A DNA stretch of 35,810 nucleotides from Flavobacteriaceae bacterium (GCA_021648445.1 JAKISU010000013.1:1-35810), one strand, 5' to 3'; shown: positions 9,207 to 20,818, counted from the stretch's first letter. Made by a program: numbers and translations. The notes: generated by a model from the sequence alone, not told the origin.

Positions 9207-10274
9207 TTATTTATTAAGTTTCTTTATTTTTTTGGAATATTTTCTTAACCACATCATATCCTTAAAGTAAGGAATAAATTTTGGATAAGAAATATTATAA
9301 ATTTCATGATTCTTTTTGGCAATAGCATATATAATTTCCCAATGTTTTCTAATACTTTTTAAGGCATCAAAATAGGTAGCATTTGTTGGGTCATATATAT
9401 GTGTTGGTTCTGAAATAATACCATTTATTTCTAAGATTTTAAAATTTTTACCGGCTGTCAGCTCTTCAAAGGTATGATACTTTATATCTAAACGTCCATA
9501 ATACCAATTATTAATTTGTTTAGAAAGTATATCCATCATTTGTTCTAAATTTTTAGAAATTAGATGATTACCATTGATAAATTGTGTTCCTTTGGAGTGA
9601 TTGCCAATAACTGTTAATTTTATTCGCTTCCCCTTTTCAGGGATGTTATGCATTCTTTCTTTGTGAATGTTTTGCAATAAACTATAATATAAATATGCTC
9701 GCTTATCGGCTAAGATCAATTCAGATAAACTTGAAATACCATTTCCTGTAATGGTTAAAAATTTTTTTAATGTTATAGAAGTTATTTTCCCTTTTGTTTC
9801 ACCGGGAATTCTATGATAAAATAGTCCGCATTCATTTTCGTAATCTATAAACTCTTGAATAATAATATCGATCTTATTCTTTTTTAAATAGGTCTCTAAC
9901 TCATTTTGCGTATCAATTTTTTTAACCAAATAACCTCTAAAACCAATATCTGGTTTGGTGATCAAAGGAAATTTTATAGTTGCTTTTTCTATGCTGAGTA
10001 AGACATTATTGAAACTATTATTTTCTGAAACAAATACAGTTTTTGGTTTGTATTGTTGAGGAATCAACTGTATGGTTTCAAATTTAGATTCTGTTCCGTT
10101 TCCAGAATGTTTAATTGCAGGGTTTGCTATCAAATAAGAAACAAGATGCTTTGCTCTGATTGATTTGTAAATATAAAAAGGAGCTAGTGGCACATAGAAC
10201 ATAAAAGTGGGCCAATGTTCCCATTGAAATAGTTTGGTAAAGAATGATTTAATTTTTATCATTATCCTTGTCAA
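9207..10274 (-). CDS. ATP-grasp (D-Ala-D-Ala ligase-like) protein
   Basis: FPLITKPDIGFRGYLVKKI, IIQEFIDYENECGLFYHRIPGE and FKILEINGIISEPTHIYDP match the ATP-grasp layout. Confidence 0.75.
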   Translation of the reverse strand: MTRIMIKIKSFFTKLFQWEHWPTFMFYVPLAPFYIYKSIRAKHLVSYLIANPAIKHSGNGTESKFETIQLIPQQYKPKTVFVSENNSFNNVLLSIEKATIKFPLITKPDIGFRGYLVKKIDTQNELETYLKKNKIDIIIQEFIDYENECGLFYHRIPGETKGKITSITLKKFLTITGNGISSLSELILADKRAYLYYSLLQNIHKERMHNIPEKGKRIKLTVIGNHSKGTQFINGNHLISKNLEQMMDILSKQINNWYYGRLDIKYHTFEELTAGKNFKILEINGIISEPTHIYDPTNATYFDALKSIRKHWEIIYAIAKKNHEIYNISYPKFIPYFKDMMWLRKYSKKIKKLNK

Positions 10275-10485
10275 AAATATATCTGGTAACCTTAATAACC
10301 CCAGCAGCAGTAACCATTATTGCTGCGATTGCTAGTACAATTCCTAATATTAGTAACAAATAAGAGTTATCTTTTTTTAATGCTTTGAATCCGATGGTCA
10401 CTATTATGGGAGCAGAAAATAAAAGAACTAAAGCAAAAGCTAAGTATTTAACTCCATTTGACAGTGTGGGTTTATTTTTTTGCAT
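10249..10485 (-). CDS. Small two-TM protein, DUF6095-like
   Basis: 78 aa; VKYLAFALVLLFSAPIIVTIGFKALKKDNSYLLLILGIVLAIAAI resembles small membrane proteins found downstream of murQ. Confidence 0.65.
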   Translation of the reverse strand: MQKNKPTLSNGVKYLAFALVLLFSAPIIVTIGFKALKKDNSYLLLILGIVLAIAAIMVTAAGVIKVTRYIFDKDNDKN

Positions 10486-11293
10486 TTTGGTAATTATTTA
10501 TTGCTTTTCTTACATTACCACATCTTTGTAGTAATTCTGTGGCTAACCTTTCATCAATTTGCAGTTCATTCATTAACATTTTAGTACCTCTATCTACTAA
10601 CTTGTTATTTGATAGTTGCATATCAACCATCTTATTGTCTTTAATTTTACCTAATTGAATCATTGTAGAAGTGGTGATCATATTAAGTATTAATTTTTGA
10701 GCTGTTCCTGCTTTCATACGTGAACTGCCTGTCACAAACTCAGGTCCCACAATGACAACTACAGGAAATTTGGCTGTTTTTGCTAATGGACTTTTATCAT
10801 TACAGGTTATGCAACCTGTAATTATATTTTGCTGATTACATTTCTCTAAAGCTCCAATAACATAAGGAGTAGTACCAGAAGCAGCAATACCTATAACCAC
10901 ATCTTTTTCAGAAATGTCATATGTCTTTAGATCTTCCCAGCCTTGTGTAGTTGAATCTTCGGCAAATTCAACAGCTTTTCGTATTGCTGTATCGCCACCG
11001 GCAATTAAACCAATAACTAAATCGTGAGATACTCCAAATGTGGGAGGACATTCACTGGCATCAACAATTCCTAATCTACCACTGGTTCCTGCACCTAAAT
11101 AAAACAATCTTCCACCTGATTTTAGTTTTGGAACTATTTTAGCTGTTAATTTTTCTATTTGAGGAATTGCTTTTTCAACAGCAAACGGAACGGCTTTATC
11201 TTCATTATTTATATTGGTGAGCAATTCATTGATATTCATCTTTTCCAGATGATTATAATTAGAATCTTTCTCAGTTGTTCTTATAAACCCCAT
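10472..11293 (-). CDS. murQ: N-acetylmuramic acid 6-phosphate etherase
   Basis: GGRLFYLGAGTSGRLGIVDASECPPTFG and GSSRMKAGTAQKLILNMITT are MurQ signatures. Confidence 0.96.
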   Translation of the reverse strand: MGFIRTTEKDSNYNHLEKMNINELLTNINNEDKAVPFAVEKAIPQIEKLTAKIVPKLKSGGRLFYLGAGTSGRLGIVDASECPPTFGVSHDLVIGLIAGGDTAIRKAVEFAEDSTTQGWEDLKTYDISEKDVVIGIAASGTTPYVIGALEKCNQQNIITGCITCNDKSPLAKTAKFPVVVIVGPEFVTGSSRMKAGTAQKLILNMITTSTMIQLGKIKDNKMVDMQLSNNKLVDRGTKMLMNELQIDERLATELLQRCGNVRKAINNYQNAKK

Positions 11294-11337
11294 GACTGTA
11301 AAAATACATAAATTTATTTTGCGTTAGTGATGGAAAA

Positions 11338-13575
<2,238 letters not shown>

Positions 13576-13608
13576 TTAATAAGTTAAATCTCCTTTTTTG
13601 AAAGTCTA

Positions 13609-13624
13609 CAAATTTACAAATTTA
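13609..13624 (-). promoter_or_regulatory. Tandem TAAATTTG -7-like elements upstream of icd
   Basis: caaatttacaaattta gives two minus-strand matches to TAnnTTTG (13609-13616 and 13617-13624). Confidence 0.45.
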
Positions 13625-13690
13625 TAATCGAATTTTTGAAAAGAGATTTTAAAATATATATAATTTGTATCGAAGATAAAAAATCATAAA

Positions 13691-13719
13691 AAAAGCATCC
13701 GCAAGAGGCGGATGCTTTT
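13691..13719. terminator. Hairpin aaaagcatccgc-aagag-gcggatgctttt
   Basis: 12-bp perfect stem with A/T flanks upstream of icd. Confidence 0.75.
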
Positions 13720-13990
13720 AAATATTGTTCTTAATATTAATTTTATCATTAAGGAATTGTGCGCTAAACACTGATTATGAAATTATTAATGAACAATATA
13801 TTTCTGAATCTAAATAAGCTCATAGTAAATTATCTCTCTCATAGCATACAAAGGGGAAAAATTCATATTTAGATTCTCTTACTTGTAAAAGTACTATATA
13901 TAGGGATAGATTGATGTTAATGTCAATTCAACTTATTAACGGCTTTTTAACATGACTTATTAACAATTGTTAATAATCTGAGCTCAATTA

Positions 13991-14192
13991 TTAACCCGAA
14001 TTATTCATGGGTTTCGTTATGAAAAGCCAAAATACCAATAGAATTGGGAAGCGCAGAAGTTTTTTAGTAAAATAATTGCAGCCCAATTTTGAGCTAATAA
14101 ATTTTGAGCCCGCCTGCGGAACGGGCAGACATTTTCAATTATAGCAGGTAGTTTGGCTTTGGAATAGAATATTCATGAATAATTCGGGTTAA
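13991..14192. mobile_element. MITE-like element with 19-bp perfect terminal inverted repeats
   Basis: ttaacccgaattattcatg (13991-14009) and catgaataattcgggttaa (14174-14192); inner arms share imperfect aaagccaaaNtacc similarity; no ORF inside. Confidence 0.6.
14109..14128. repeat. GC-rich intergenic repeat cccgcctgcggaacgggcag
   Basis: Relative of the 5088-5109 repeat, located inside the MITE-like element. Confidence 0.65.
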
Positions 14193-14220
14193 GTAGAAAA
14201 GAGTTCTTTATAAAAAAACT

Positions 14221-14256
14221 AAAGCCATAATAAAAATTGCTTTCTATTATGGCTTT
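14221..14256. terminator. Hairpin aaagccataata...tattatggcttt
   Basis: 12-bp perfect stem, 12-nt loop; no adjacent CDS identified. Confidence 0.55.
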
Positions 14257-14699
14257 TAGCTAAACCATTTAACGCAAGCTAGTAACTACCTTAATAATTA
14301 CAATTTGTTATTTAATAAAACAACACACTTCATCAAATGATTTTTTAAAATATCTTTATAATTAATCAAAATAACAATAACGGATGTCAATCATTAACCT
14401 GACTTCATTATATAAATATTTTAAATTTGCTTTTAATCATTTTAATATTTCCAACTATTCATGCTAAACACTTGGCGATACATAATTCTTAAAAACACAA
14501 AGAACGTTCTTTTAGAAATTACAATTAATTTGTCATTTAATTAACTTTCAATTTGACCGAAATCTCATCTTCCATTTACTAAAATGCTAATCAGTTATAA
14601 ATTCTATATCAAATATAAAGAGTATCTTGAAAAGATGAATAAAAATTAATTAAGAGTTATTAATAAGATATGAATAGCGTTTATAAACAATTGTTAATA

Positions 14700-14737
14700 C
14701 AAAAACCCTATTTCTTATATTTGAAATAGGGTTTTTG
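14700..14737. terminator. rplS terminator hairpin caaaaaccctatttc...gaaatagggtttttg
   Basis: 15-bp stem immediately downstream of rplS on the minus strand. Confidence 0.85.
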
Positions 14738-14760
14738 TATAATGTAAATGGAGAATTAAA

Positions 14761-15111
14761 TTATACTCTCGTCTCTTTAATTCTGGCTTTTTTACCGGTA
14801 AGATTTCTGAAATAATAAATTCTTGCTCTTCTAACTTTACCTTTTCTATTCAGTTCAATTTTTTGTATTGCAGGTAAATTAACTGGAAATATACGTTCAA
14901 CACCAACAGTGCCTGACATTTTTTTGATAGTAAAAGTTTCAGTAGATCCTGAACCTCTACGTTGAATTATAACGCCTTTAAAAAACTGAGTACGTTTTTT
15001 TTCACCTTCTTTAATTTCATAATATACTGTAATAGTGTCACCAGCTGAAAAATCAGGAAATTCTTTTTTTGTTACAAATTCGTCTTGAACGAATTTTACT
15101 AAATCTTCCAT
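14761..15111 (-). CDS. rplS: 50S ribosomal protein L19
   Basis: FSAGDTITVYYEIKEGEKKRTQFFKGVIIQRRGSGSTETFTIKKMSGTVGVERIFPVNLP. Confidence 0.97.
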   Translation of the reverse strand: MEDLVKFVQDEFVTKKEFPDFSAGDTITVYYEIKEGEKKRTQFFKGVIIQRRGSGSTETFTIKKMSGTVGVERIFPVNLPAIQKIELNRKGKVRRARIYYFRNLTGKKARIKETRV

Positions 15112-15180
15112 TTCATATATTTTAATGGTTTTTCAAATACCAACATACACGATTTTCGTCAGAGGTTAATTTTGCGTGTG

Positions 15181-15188
15181 CAAATGTA
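15181..15188 (-). promoter_or_regulatory. TACATTTG -7-like element upstream of rplS
   Basis: caaatgta on the plus strand; matches TAnnTTTG. Confidence 0.45.
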
Positions 15189-15233
15189 ACAAAAAGTTTT
15201 TGAAGAGAATCTATTGACATAGGTTTTATTTTT

Positions 15234-15289
15234 AGACACAAGACACAAGACACAAGACACAAGACACAAGACGCAAGACACAAGACACA
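15234..15289. repeat. Heptanucleotide tandem array (AGACACA) x8
   Basis: Eight 7-nt units read directly; one unit is agacgca. Confidence 0.95.
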
Positions 15290-15328
15290 AGTTATAGCTT
15301 TAGAGTCAAGCTAAATATTTTGAGGTAT

Positions 15329-16003
15329 CTATTTCAGCAAATCAGGACGAATAGTTTTGGTTCTTTCTAATGCTTTTTGATTGCGCCATTCCTCAATTTT
15401 AGGAAAATTACCCGACAATAATATATCAGGGACTTTATGATCTTTATAGTTTGAAGGTCTTGTATATACAGGAGGCGATAACAAATTGTCTTGAAATGAA
15501 TCGGTCAAAGCTGAGGTTTCATCGCCTAAAACACCCGGTATTAATCTGATAATACTATCGCATAATACGGCAGCACCTAATTCGCCACCACTTAAAACAT
15601 AATCACCAATAGAAATTTCTTTAGTTATAAATAATTCACGTACACGGTGGTCTATACCTTTATAATGACCACATAAAATAATTAGATTTTCTTTTAATGA
15701 TAAGGTGTTTGCTGTTTGTTGATTGAGAATTTCAGCATCAGGTGTCATAAAGATAATTTCATCATAATTACGTTCTGACTTTAATTGACTGATGCATTTA
15801 TCAATTGGCTCTATCATCATTACCATACCTGCTCCGCCTCCAAACTGAGCATCGTCAATTTTACCATATTTATTAATGGCATATTTTCGTAAATCATGAA
15901 AGTGAACTTCAACTAAACCTTTGTTGGTTGCTCTTTTAATGATAGAAAATTCAAAGGGACTTTTAATCAATTCCGGTAAAACGGTAATAATATCTATTCG
16001 CAT
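15329..16003 (-). CDS. trmD: tRNA (guanine-N1)-methyltransferase
   Basis: [43 protein letters not shown] and [18 protein letters not shown]. Confidence 0.97.
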   Translation of the reverse strand: MRIDIITVLPELIKSPFEFSIIKRATNKGLVEVHFHDLRKYAINKYGKIDDAQFGGGAGMVMMIEPIDKCISQLKSERNYDEIIFMTPDAEILNQQTANTLSLKENLIILCGHYKGIDHRVRELFITKEISIGDYVLSGGELGAAVLCDSIIRLIPGVLGDETSALTDSFQDNLLSPPVYTRPSNYKDHKVPDILLSGNFPKIEEWRNQKALERTKTIRPDLLK

Positions 16004-16007
16004 GGTG

Positions 16008-16015
16008 CAAAGATA
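16008..16015 (-). promoter_or_regulatory. TATCTTTG -7 element adjacent to the trmD start
   Basis: Matches TAnnTTTG and ends 4 nt before the ATG. Confidence 0.55.
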
Positions 16016-16066
16016 GTAGTTTTAGAAATTAATATTTTTCAAATAATCGTCAATTTAATTTTGACT

Positions 16067-17506
16067 TTATTCAAATATAAAATTAAAACCTAAAGAGATA
16101 ATATCTGAGGCAAGTCCGGTACTTCTATCATAATGACTGTATTTGAGTTCTGCACTCTTTAAATTAAATTTCCAAACATGTCGTTTGGTAAAGATATCAG
16201 TATATTTAATTCCAAAACCATATTGGTTTGCATTAAAATCAGATAGATCAAAATCAGAAGTATAAAATTCTTGAGTAGATAAATTTCCTTCATAAGGGGC
16301 AAAATAATCAGCAGCTGTTTGCATATAATACCTATAGGAAGGATACAATGTAAACTTATCAGTAATTTTTATGGGTATTTCAATTTCGGCGGTATGTGAT
16401 GAAACTCCCCAATCATCAGCATAGAATCGATAATAGGTTCTGACAATAAATATCTCATTGATATAATAGTTAAAGCGCATCCCTATAGGAATTTTAATAC
16501 GACTTTCAGGTAAGCGTTCAATATCATCTGCTAATTGAAATACATCTCTATTACTTGGTAATGTGTAATTTGGAATGCTAGCTGCGTTTCCAATATAAAA
16601 ATTATCTCTATCCCCGAAATAGACACGTTGTAAAGGGCTAGCTAACCAACCATTTTGTTGAATCAGGTCTAAAAAAAATGAAACTTGCACATTTTTATTT
16701 AAAATCTGTGAAAAACTCAATGATACAGAAAAAGTGTTTTTACTTTTGTTGTCTATTAATGTTGTGTTCAATGGACTCCAGACATTAACGCCATTCTTGT
16801 CAATAATATTCCCGCTTTGGTCTAAAATATCTACATTACTAAAAAAACCTCTATTTAAATTTTGATCAGCTTCGAGGTATGAATCTAATTCTGTAGGATA
16901 CCAGGGGCTCCAAGTGTCTAAATAGACATTTCCACTAACACCAAATTCCGTATTCTTTTCATTAAATAACCATGTATGACTTCCGCCAAAACCAATAGAA
17001 GTATAGTCATATTCATTTGCAAAGTTCAGGTTTGCGCTCCATATTTTATTTCTGTCATCAGAAGAGTGACTATAACTAACATTCCCGTTAAACCAAGTGT
17101 CTTGTCTTGAGGCACCACTTGATTCTATCCAAGGGCTACCAGTAGTTGCGCTTGTTCCATTTCTGTCATCATTATCGTTTCTAGAAGCACCAGAATCAAA
17201 AGGGTTTAAATTACTGGAAGATGCTGATGTGTAAGCTGAAATTTCGGCACTAATAGTTAATACATCATCGTCATTTAAGGGGACAGATATCACAATATTA
17301 GAAGCAAAATCGGTCAATTTTTCAGTTCCTATTCCGCCGGTTACTGCAGCATTATTACCATCTTGAGAATAATAACTTGATAAGAAATCTATTTCCGCTC
17401 TTTCTAATACGCGTTTTTTATAAACTTTTGTTGAGTCTTGAGACTGATTTTGAGAAAAAGCTGAAGCGATAAAAAATAGTAAAGGGATGATAATTAATTC
17501 CTTCAT
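16067..17506 (-). CDS. DUF3570 family outer-membrane-like protein
   Basis: Signal peptide, alternating beta-strand pattern, SGAS(K/R)xD segments and position in an ApbE/DUF4266 cassette. Confidence 0.75.
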   Translation of the reverse strand: MKELIIIPLLFFIASAFSQNQSQDSTKVYKKRVLERAEIDFLSSYYSQDGNNAAVTGGIGTEKLTDFASNIVISVPLNDDDVLTISAEISAYTSASSSNLNPFDSGASRNDNDDRNGTSATTGSPWIESSGASRQDTWFNGNVSYSHSSDDRNKIWSANLNFANEYDYTSIGFGGSHTWLFNEKNTEFGVSGNVYLDTWSPWYPTELDSYLEADQNLNRGFFSNVDILDQSGNIIDKNGVNVWSPLNTTLIDNKSKNTFSVSLSFSQILNKNVQVSFFLDLIQQNGWLASPLQRVYFGDRDNFYIGNAASIPNYTLPSNRDVFQLADDIERLPESRIKIPIGMRFNYYINEIFIVRTYYRFYADDWGVSSHTAEIEIPIKITDKFTLYPSYRYYMQTAADYFAPYEGNLSTQEFYTSDFDLSDFNANQYGFGIKYTDIFTKRHVWKFNLKSAELKYSHYDRSTGLASDIISLGFNFIFE

Positions 17507-17570
17507 TTTTAGTTTGTTCTTTTTGAGTAGTTCATTTTAGATAAAAATGTTTTCTATTATAGTTATTATG

Positions 17571-17798
17571 TCAATTACAACCGCAGCCTCCACCGGTTTT
17601 CCCTCCGTTTGCTCCTGCAGCAGATTCTCTATATACTTGAAAGGATGTTTCAAACTTATTTGATTTTCTGGAAGCCAGCACCATATCAGGATCATTAATA
17701 TTGACCTTTTCATATTCTTTAACTGCTACACAAGAAGTCAGGAAACTTACTGATATTACTATATAAATTATTTTTTTCATCGATTTATATTTTTTCAA
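17571..17798 (-). CDS. DUF4266-like small lipoprotein with GGGCGC C-terminus
   Basis: Lipobox SFLTSC; VNINDPDMVLASRKSNKFETSFQVYRESAAGANGGKTGGGCGCN. Confidence 0.8.
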   Translation of the reverse strand: MKKYKSMKKIIYIVISVSFLTSCVAVKEYEKVNINDPDMVLASRKSNKFETSFQVYRESAAGANGGKTGGGCGCN

Positions 17799-18771
17799 TG
17801 TTTATATGTTTAGATTTATGTATATCACCATTTTCATCAATAATAATGCAGTCTACTTTAGGAATTTGATCGATTCTATTGATACCAACTTTAACACCCA
17901 TTACAAAAATAGAAGTAGCCAACGCATCAGCTAGTTCAGCTTTTGGTGCAAAAACAGTTGCACTTATAATTCCGCTTGACGGATAACCAGTCTTCGGATT
18001 TATAATATGAGAATATCTTTTACCGTTAAAAGTTGCATATTTTTCATAATTACCTGAGGTTACAACTGCTCTGCTTTTTATCGGTAACAATCCAAATGCA
18101 TTTTTTTTGTTTAGTGGATTTGTAATCGCAACCTTCCAATAATCACCATTTGGCTGTTTTCCCCAAGTATTCATATCACCCGATGCATTCATAATTCCGG
18201 CAATTACACCTTTTGATATTAATAATTCTTTAGCTTTATCGGCAGCATAGCCTTTACCAATAGCACCAAAGCCTATTTTCATGCCTTTTAATTTTAAAAA
18301 AACCGTATAATTTTCTTCATTAAGGATAATATTTTGATAACCAACTTTTGAAACCGAAGCTTTTATTTTATTTTCTGTTGGCATCGATTTCATACTACCA
18401 TCAAATTTCCAAATTTTATCCATAGAAGCATAACTAATATCAAAAGCGCCATCAGTTAATTTAGAAATTGATATAGAACGCTTTATTAGATTAAACAACT
18501 CACTATCTACTTTTACTGGTTTAATTCCTGCATTTCTATTTATGAGAGATGTTTGAGAGTTATTATCCCAAGATGATATTAATTTTTCTATTCTAGATAT
18601 TTCATGTACAGCAAGTTCAATATAATATGATGCTTTTAGTGAGTCATTTTCAACAACAGAAATATCAAAACGAGTCCCCATTAATTTTAAAGTGCGCCTG
18701 TGCATCTGTTGGGAAAACATTGTTGTAGTAAATGTCATTGCAAAAAGCAAGATCAATATTTTTTTTACCAT
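17785..18771 (-). CDS. apbE: FAD:protein FMN transferase (ApbE family)
   Basis: LMGTRFDISV, GFGAIGKGYAADKAKELL, NASGDMNTWG and AVVTSGNYEKYATFNGKRYSHIINPKTGYPSSGI are ApbE motifs. Confidence 0.94.
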   Translation of the reverse strand: MVKKILILLFAMTFTTTMFSQQMHRRTLKLMGTRFDISVVENDSLKASYYIELAVHEISRIEKLISSWDNNSQTSLINRNAGIKPVKVDSELFNLIKRSISISKLTDGAFDISYASMDKIWKFDGSMKSMPTENKIKASVSKVGYQNIILNEENYTVFLKLKGMKIGFGAIGKGYAADKAKELLISKGVIAGIMNASGDMNTWGKQPNGDYWKVAITNPLNKKNAFGLLPIKSRAVVTSGNYEKYATFNGKRYSHIINPKTGYPSSGIISATVFAPKAELADALATSIFVMGVKVGINRIDQIPKVDCIIIDENGDIHKSKHINIEKI

Positions 18772-18778
18772 TAATATC

Positions 18779-19210
18779 TTAAAAAGAGTTTAATATTTTG
18801 ATGTATTCAGAAGGGCTGACTTTTTTATAACCGATTCTACCTAATACATTACCTTTTTCATTTAAAACCACTACATGTGGAAAAAAACCTTGCTTATTGT
18901 ATTTTTCGGCTAAACTATTATTTTGTTGTTGTTGAGATGTTTCTAATTTATTTTTCTTTTTTCTGGGAAAGTCGGCTTGTATCATTACAAAATGTTCTTT
19001 TGCATAATTTTTAAACTCGTCTGTACTCCAAATTTCCTTATCTAACTTTATACATGGTGCGCACCAATCAGATCCTTGAAATACTAATACTATATTTCGA
19101 TTCTCTGCTGAAGCTATTTTTTTTGCTTCTTCAAAATTCGTAAGCCATTCTTGTGCATTTACAGATAGAATTGTGCTAAAGAATATACCTATTAAAATTA
19201 ATTTTTTCAT
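18779..19210 (-). CDS. Exported thioredoxin-family protein
   Basis: Signal peptide; NIVLVFQGSDWCAPCIKLDKEIW contains WCxPC. Confidence 0.9.
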   Translation of the reverse strand: MKKLILIGIFFSTILSVNAQEWLTNFEEAKKIASAENRNIVLVFQGSDWCAPCIKLDKEIWSTDEFKNYAKEHFVMIQADFPRKKKNKLETSQQQQNNSLAEKYNKQGFFPHVVVLNEKGNVLGRIGYKKVSPSEYIKILNSF

Positions 19211-19330
19211 TTTATAATATTTTTATCAAATCAAATATTAAACCTGTTGTCGTATTTTTATAACGTTATTTACAAGAAAGATTATATGTTTTTTTAATTT
19301 AACACTTTATTATGATTGTTAAGATATTCC

Positions 19331-20275
19331 TCAAAAACTCACTTTAATCATCCTGTCATTTCCTAATATATCTTTTCGTAATTCTATATCGGTAAACCCT
19401 TTTTGCTTGAGCAACTCAACCGCTTCTTTTCCTAAATATTGATTGATCTCAAAATATAATTGTCCACTTTTATTTAGATTCTTTTTAGCAAAATTGGCTA
19501 TTTTATCATAGAATAATAATGGATTATTATCATCTACAAACAATGCTATATGGGGTTCGTTTTCTAGTACATTATTTTGGATTTCTTTCTTTTCTAATTC
19601 ACGAACATAGGGCGGATTACTCACTATGATGTCAAATTTTAATGATAAAAGTTTTTCGCTTTCATAGCTCTCGACTAAGCCTGTCCTAAATGCTTCAACT
19701 CCGCTCAGCATGACATTCGTGTTTAGAATATTTTGTTCGACAAAATTAATGTCGACACTATTTAGCTTTGCATTTTGTTGTGCGATTTTTAAGGCTCCTT
19801 TAGAAATATCTAAGGCAAAAACAGTAGCATCAGGTAAATTTTTAGCTAAAGAAATGGCTATACAACCATTACCTGTTCCAATATCGAGAATCGTAAGTCT
19901 TGGGTCTTGGGTCTTGGGGCGTTTTTTTTTAGTTTCATTAAGTATCCATGTTACCAACTCTTCAGTTTCAGACCTGGGTATCAATACATTTTTGTTAACT
20001 TTAAATGGTAATCCATAAAATTCAGTTTCACCTATTATATATTGTATAGGTTTTTCTTTATATAAATCAGCTATAGCATTTAAGAAAAAATCTAAATCTT
20101 TTTGCAGAATGATTTGATTAGGGTTCAATGCGATGTCAGCTCTTGTTAATTTTAACTTGAAAGAAATCAGTAAATTAAAAAAGGATTGAATTTCTTCTTT
20201 TGGGTATAATTGAGCTAAATCTTTTAAAAAAGTAGATTTTAATTCTTGAATTGTCATATTGGGTACAAATTTCAC
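19331..20275 (-). CDS. prmC: Peptide chain release factor N(5)-glutamine methyltransferase
   Basis: ILDIGTGNGCIAISLAKNLP and FDIIVSNPPYVRELEKKEIQNNVLENEPHIALFV; start may be the internal MTIQELK. Contains in-frame repeat insertions. Confidence 0.94.
   Translation of the reverse strand: MKFVPNMTIQELKSTFLKDLAQLYPKEEIQSFFNLLISFKLKLTRADIALNPNQIILQKDLDFFLNAIADLYKEKPIQYIIGETEFYGLPFKVNKNVLIPRSETEELVTWILNETKKKRPKTQDPRLTILDIGTGNGCIAISLAKNLPDATVFALDISKGALKIAQQNAKLNSVDINFVEQNILNTNVMLSGVEAFRTGLVESYESEKLLSLKFDIIVSNPPYVRELEKKEIQNNVLENEPHIALFVDDNNPLLFYDKIANFAKKNLNKSGQLYFEINQYLGKEAVELLKQKGFTDIELRKDILGNDRMIKVSF
19897..19917 (-). repeat. Intragenic heptamer array (CCAAGAC) x3 in prmC
   Basis: gtcttgg repeated three times on the plus strand. 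Confidence 0.9.
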
Positions 20276-20292
20276 GAAATCCCATGGATTAA

Positions 20293-20793
20293 TTAGTGTA
20301 AATTAGTAAAATTCGTGTCTAAGTCTTTTAGCATCCATACACCACAAGAATAATGTCCCGTTCCGCCTAAAGAGCCTTTTAAATGTTTAAATCCATTTTT
20401 TTCATAGATATGAATAGCAGCTTTTAATGATCCGGCTGATTCTAAATAGCACTGTGTGTAATCAAATTTTTTTGCAGCACCTATACATTTATCAAACATG
20501 ACCTTTCCATACCCTTTACCTCGGGCTTCAGGAGCAAAATACATTTTTTGAAGCTCACATATATTGTCAGTATTGCCTTGTAATGCTTTGATACCGCCAC
20601 CTCCAACAACAGTTCCTTTATCTTCTAAAACAAAATAAATTGCTCTATTGCCTTGGTATGCTTCATACATATATTGTGTGTCTTTATCTTCATAAGCAGT
20701 TCCTGTCATTGGTAAGCCAAATTCAACGAGTGATGATTTTATGATCTGTTCTATAAAAGGATTATCAGAAGGTCTGATTTTTCTAATGAGCAT
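20293..20793 (-). CDS. GNAT family N-acetyltransferase
   Basis: LQKMYFAPEARGKGYGKVMFDKCIGAAKKFDYTQCYLES...IHIYEKNGFK. Confidence 0.9.
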   Translation of the reverse strand: MLIRKIRPSDNPFIEQIIKSSLVEFGLPMTGTAYEDKDTQYMYEAYQGNRAIYFVLEDKGTVVGGGGIKALQGNTDNICELQKMYFAPEARGKGYGKVMFDKCIGAAKKFDYTQCYLESAGSLKAAIHIYEKNGFKHLKGSLGGTGHYSCGVWMLKDLDTNFTNLH

Positions 20794-20818
20794 AATTAAA
20801 TAATAGTATTTTAGCGTT

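Noticed and set aside
13777-13872. 31-codon ORF MKLLMNNIFLNLNKLIVNYLSHSIQRGKIHI
   Set aside because: Too short and without motif or promoter support.
15234-15289. Heptamer array considered as a CRISPR
   Set aside because: 7-bp units with no spacers and no cas genes; simple tandem repeat.
19710-20018. 102-aa plus-strand ORF
   Set aside because: Antisense to prmC; composition reflects the sense gene.
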